A stretch of 64,000 nt of DNA, taken from the NCBI RefSeq assembly GCF_042242105.1, contig NC_092016.1, forward strand, positions 9,128,501-9,192,500, given 5' to 3'. How positions within the stretch are numbered: the stretch's first letter is position 1; the number at the start of each line of letters is the position of its first letter. Shown piece after piece: positions 59,870-64,000 of the stretch. The position numbers and the translations under genes were made by a program. Source of the DNA: Pempheris klunzingeri. Its lineage: Eukaryota > Chordata > Actinopteri > Acropomatiformes > Pempheridae. The notes under the pieces are model-generated. The model saw only the letters and a list, made by a program, of their open reading frames with translations, was not told the DNA's origin and ran no database searches.

Positions 59870-60370
59870 TTCAGACTGATTTATCACAACTATTAAATGG
59901 ATTGCTGTGAAATTGACATAAATGTTTCCCAGAGGATAAATCCCAATAATGTTGGTGATGATGATAATGAGCACCACCAGTAGGTCAAAGCGTTCACTTA
60001 TCCAGTGGAATGTCTCAGCATCTACTGAACTGATTTTGATAAACATGTATGATTCCTAATGTTGAATCTCAATATATTTGATGGTCCCTGAACTTTTCCT
60101 CAAGCACCACCAAAAGTCAACAGTTTTGGTTTTGAATGAATGTCCAGTGCCAGTATTTTGGTTTCCATCAAGCTTCAGCTGTACTTTGTGTTAATTAGCA
60201 AATGCTAGCATGCTATCATGTCAAACTAAGATAGTGAACATGGTAGATATACCAGCATATTAGGATTGTCATTGTGAGCATGTGTAAGCATGCTGAAGGT
60301 AGTACTTGGGTCAAAGCACTGCTGTGTCTTAGCCTACATACAGTAGCTGCTAGCATGGGTGTAGGCTCTT
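59870..60370. repeat. Long copy of the same percomorph repeat upstream of CALD1
   Basis: Contains ordered blocks 'atggattgctgtgaaat', 'cctgaacttttcctcaag', 'ttcagctgtactttgtgtt', 'ttagcaaatgctagcatgct', 'aagatagtgaacatgg' and 'attgtcattgtgagcatg', which are hallmarks of this repeat. The fragment at 4735-4780 is the inverse of the last blocks. Confidence 0.65.
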
Positions 60371-61608
60371 ATTCTTGTTTAAATCTGAAAGGATGGGCTG
60401 ATTGTGTGGCTGTTTCTCAGAGGTAAAATGAGACATCCATTAATCAGAAGACCAGCAGATCAATCCCTGGCTCCTTCAGTCTGCATGTTGAAGTCTTTGT
60501 GCTCGACACTGAACCCCAACTTGCTCCTGACAGTTTCGGAGTGTGAATGAACTCTTCTACCTCCTCCTGTGTGAGTGAAGTTTATAAAGGTGCAACACAG
60601 ATACTGTCTGTCGGTGGGTTTTTTGTCAAAATACAAAAAGAGCCATCTGAGAATTAAGACAAAGAACCCGGCTGTTTATGTTATCATTCTGCACGAGGCA
60701 TTACTGTAGATTACACCACCGCCAAGCATCGAGCAATGAAGAACAAGCAACTGACTGATGTTCACTGAGGTCATTAGCACAGTTTTGGAGATTGATTTCA
60801 CCACATATGATAATAGAGAAGTCTGTAAGTATATATTGATGCTGGCACCAGTATCAAGTATATTACAGGTACAAACAATGTGTTGGTTCTGCTTCATAAC
60901 AGGATACCACTAGATGCAGGTGTCCAAACCAGCACTCACCCCTCCTCCCTACATCCTTCACATCCCTCATCATTACACAAAGTGGCCCTCACAGCGATGG
61001 CATAGGAGGTATTCCAGCTATGTGATCTCTGGTCTCCTGTACAGTATGTGCAGCATCGAGCCAACATCAGTCAACTATCATGTCAAGGTCATCATGTATC
61101 CTCACAACAGTTCATTTTGTTACTGTCATCTGTCATAGTCATCATCACCATCATCTTCATGCATTACCTCATTGCTGCAGTCGTTTTTGTCACATCCTAT
61201 TTTTCTTGTAAAAGTGTTACATTTCAGATTGAAAGTTCTGCCTTCTAGCTCTAATCTATGGTGGTGAAGCCCTCGCATTTTTCTGACATATTGCCTCTCA
61301 CAGTCACACAAGACAAACTGTTATCCATCACTCCCTCACAGTGGTTTTTATATGGGAGCAATTAAAGTACATGGATGACAATGGCTGGTCTATTTCTAAG
61401 CTCAGAGCTGGAGCGTTATGGACTCTATGGAGCAGCAGACAAAGTCTGACTGACCTGGAGGCTAACAGCTCACAGACATGTCAGTCTTGATCCAGGCCTG
61501 TTTGGATTGGCTCGGGTCCAGCTGGGCCGGCCAAGTTTAAAAACCCACCGGTTTGGCAGCTAGAGGCGAATGTCTTTCTACCTCCCACTTGGTTCACGAA
61601 TGTGGATG

Positions 61609-61636
61609 CACACACACACACACAGACACACACACT
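61609..61636. repeat. (CA)n microsatellite, interrupted
   Basis: CA units with one CAGA interruption, in the CALD1 upstream region. Confidence 0.9.
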
Positions 61637-64000
61637 GATACTTGCTTGAGAGTTCCACATAACAGCTGGCCCATCAGTCACCAGACAGGTGATTTGTATG
61701 GATTAAAGGTGTGTTGTTGGCGGTAAATTATTCCTGCTCTTACATGGAAATAATCCAAAATAAAACATACTCCTCCTCTTATGAAAACTGATCATACTGG
61801 TATGTAATCCAGACAGAAAGGCCTGCTTGTACCCAAACAGGCCCTCAAAGCTCAAAACTCTCAAAGTGCAAGATATTCTTGTAATCTCCTCCTTTATATG
61901 TGGACAGCTTGTTACAAGCTGTTTCAGTCTCTCTGTCATGAGGTGTAATCAAGTTCCTAAATCATTACCACATGATGGGTTCCCAGGACAGCTTCTAATT
62001 CATGCATCTGTAACTGATTTGTCTCATCGGGGCCAGCTCTCCCTTTTGTGGCCTGTTGGTGGGATCAAAGCTGGTGCAGCACCTCTTCCTCTCTACCTCT
62101 CCATGCTCGCTCTGTTCTACTGAAAATAGAGACTCGTCATTGTCTTACTGACGGCCGAGTGCTGCCCTGAACACTCACCAGACACTGCTCATGAATATTC
62201 ATATGGATGCTTGCAGCAAATCAACTGTAACAAGAAGAAAAGAGCTGAGACAAAGAAACAATTCTGGCTTTCTGCTGGCTTCGTCTAACTGCCTGGCACA
62301 AATGTGAAATGTAGACTTGCAAATAATAGTTCTGTGTGCCTTCTGTCAAATGTCTACATCATTTTCATTTAAGTATTTTACAGCAAGCTATCAAATGTAA
62401 CCTTTAACTAGAGGTGCAGATACATAAGGATTGTTGGGAAATGTATTTACATTCTCTTTTTTGCCAGATTAGAGGATACTAGTCTCCTGTCTGTTGCTCG
62501 CTTTCCACCAACGTGACCCTTCTGAGAACCCCACCACTGTATACCACCACTCTATATATGTCTGTGTTCGTCTCCTTCTCCACTAACGCTAGCACGAATT
62601 TCAAGGATAACATCAGCAGTAGCAGATTACATCGTCTCATTGTTGCTCCTGGCTTTGTGAGCCATCTGCATTCAAACACAACTGCGTGAACACATTTCTG
62701 CTGCTCGTCACGATTGTTATCAATGGCTATTTCTTTCTAGTCTGTATGAATTAAACCATCACATGGTATGCGTTTTTAATGTCGGTACACAACCAGGCGA
62801 GCTGTTTCCTGCTATTTCCAATTTCTTCCAATTTCTTCACATCCTAGCTTTAGCTGCACAGGAACACAGAGACATGAGAGTGGCATTAACCCTCTTATCT
62901 AACTCTTGGCAAAAAAGTAAAGAGCTAATGGAGCCTATTTCCCAAAATGTTGAACTGTTCAAGGCAAATGATTGCTGGCATTAAAGCAACTGTTAGGCCA
63001 TGCTGCTCTCTTAATAGTTCAAATGTAAACACTCAGTAGCAAGAAATAAAACCTGATAACTACAATATGAGCTACAGCATATAGACAGCCTGCAGCTGCA
63101 CAGCCAATGAGAATGCACTTTTTTTTTTACATTCGTACATCAGCTGCAGCTTGTTAAGAAACATATTTACTAAACCGGACACTTGGTCTGGGTATATATG
63201 ATCTGATAGGGATTAAGCTGGGTGTTGCTGGCTCCAGCTGCAAAGTAGAAAAAAGGCTCCTCATCGTTTCAGCAGATATGAGAGAGACTATTAAAATGAT
63301 GCAGGTTTCTGGCTTATTTAGTGAAAAACCCATTGGATATATAATGTGTTAATACAGTGATGAGGGGAAAGAATACATAAATTTCATTCTTAGGTATTGA
63401 CTAATATTGGTGGCATGGATTTATGAACTTATAATAAAGTGATTGAGGGTAACTAGGTGACCTATTTAGTGTGATTAATGGATACATTTCTGGAGAAAAC
63501 AGTATCTAGTGCTGGTAAGTCCACATTAGATTACATTTGAGTCTTTGCGTCTTGAGTGTTTTTGAAGCCAACTAGGATTTAGTCAGAGAATTCCTCCAGT
63601 GGTCCACTGAAGGCTATAGTCTAATAAGACATTACTGCTCGGTTTGCGAGACAAAAGTTAAAAGCCTTCCACTAAAAGCCCCATAATTACATCAATTACA
63701 TGGTCCTCTTTTGTGTCTTTATTCATGCCAGCATTGTGTACACACCATGTGCTATTTGTATATTGTCTGGTTTTGTAATTACTGGTTCGATGATGGCGTC
63801 TTTACAGAGTGATTGTTCATGTTTTAATCAGACATCAGAGGAGTCAGAGGAAAGCATTATGTTCTATTCAAGAGTGTTTATAATGCATGATTTACATTTG
63901 GTCTGGCTCGTTACAGTAGACCTCACATCTTAAATCGGGAAATGTTCAGGAAAGACATGCAGGCAGCAGCATATTCTGCCATCAGTTTACTGCTAACCAA

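Larger units (their letters stand above)
57722..64000. other. Intergenic region upstream of CALD1
   Basis: No gene is supported. Open frames of 60-98 codons on both strands (for example 61827-62123, 62763-62984, 63700-63933) show no domain, codon bias or plausible splice partners. It holds the repeats listed at 59187, 59870 and 61609 and otherwise AT-rich single-copy-looking DNA. Distal promoters or enhancers of CALD1 could lie here, since mammalian CALD1 has an alternative far-upstream promoter, but none can be recognised by eye. Confidence 0.7.

Noticed and set aside
61827..63933. Several 66-98-codon frames near the end of the window as a new gene
   Set aside because: Different strands and frames, no common domain, no coherent splice sites; length expected by chance in DNA of this composition.

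Overview
The window is genomic DNA from a ray-finned fish, most likely a percomorph teleost. It holds five intron-containing vertebrate genes with GT-AG splice sites, AT-rich introns, CA/TG microsatellites, tRNA-derived SINEs, hAT-type miniature transposons and dispersed repeat families that I recognise from percomorph genomes. Nothing prokaryotic, viral or CRISPR-like is present, and I found no undescribed gene system. The interest lies in exon structure, targeting signals, gene order and young insertions.

Layout. 76-20305 (minus): nine coding exons of PNPLA8, the calcium-independent phospholipase A2 gamma; its poly(A) end lies outside the window. 20343-21480: a divergent promoter region of about 1 kb. 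21500-24530 (plus): DNAJB9, the ER co-chaperone ERdj4. 25250-35750 (plus): DNM1L, the mitochondrial and peroxisomal fission dynamin DRP1, with 19 coding exons and one candidate 30-nt cassette exon. 36135-40880 (minus): a compact troponin T gene of 12 coding exons. 41200-57522 (minus): CALD1, caldesmon, with 15 coding exons, including one 612-nt exon for a Glu/Lys-rich single alpha helix. 57604-64000: intergenic DNA upstream of CALD1 with repeats and no supported gene.

The orientation is PNPLA8(-) / DNAJB9(+) DNM1L(+) / TNNT(-) CALD1(-). PNPLA8 and DNAJB9 are head to head. DNM1L and troponin T converge. Troponin T and caldesmon lie in tandem, only a few hundred bases apart. Functionally, PNPLA8 and DRP1 both act on mitochondria and peroxisomes, DNAJB9 on ER protein folding, and troponin T and caldesmon are both tropomyosin-binding regulators of actin filaments. 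These are independent transcription units and I do not claim joint regulation.

All exon borders were read by eye from reading frame, splice dinucleotides and remembered family sequences. Within each gene the exon phases close: the joined coding lengths are multiples of three and end at a stop. Transcription starts and polyadenylation sites are approximate.
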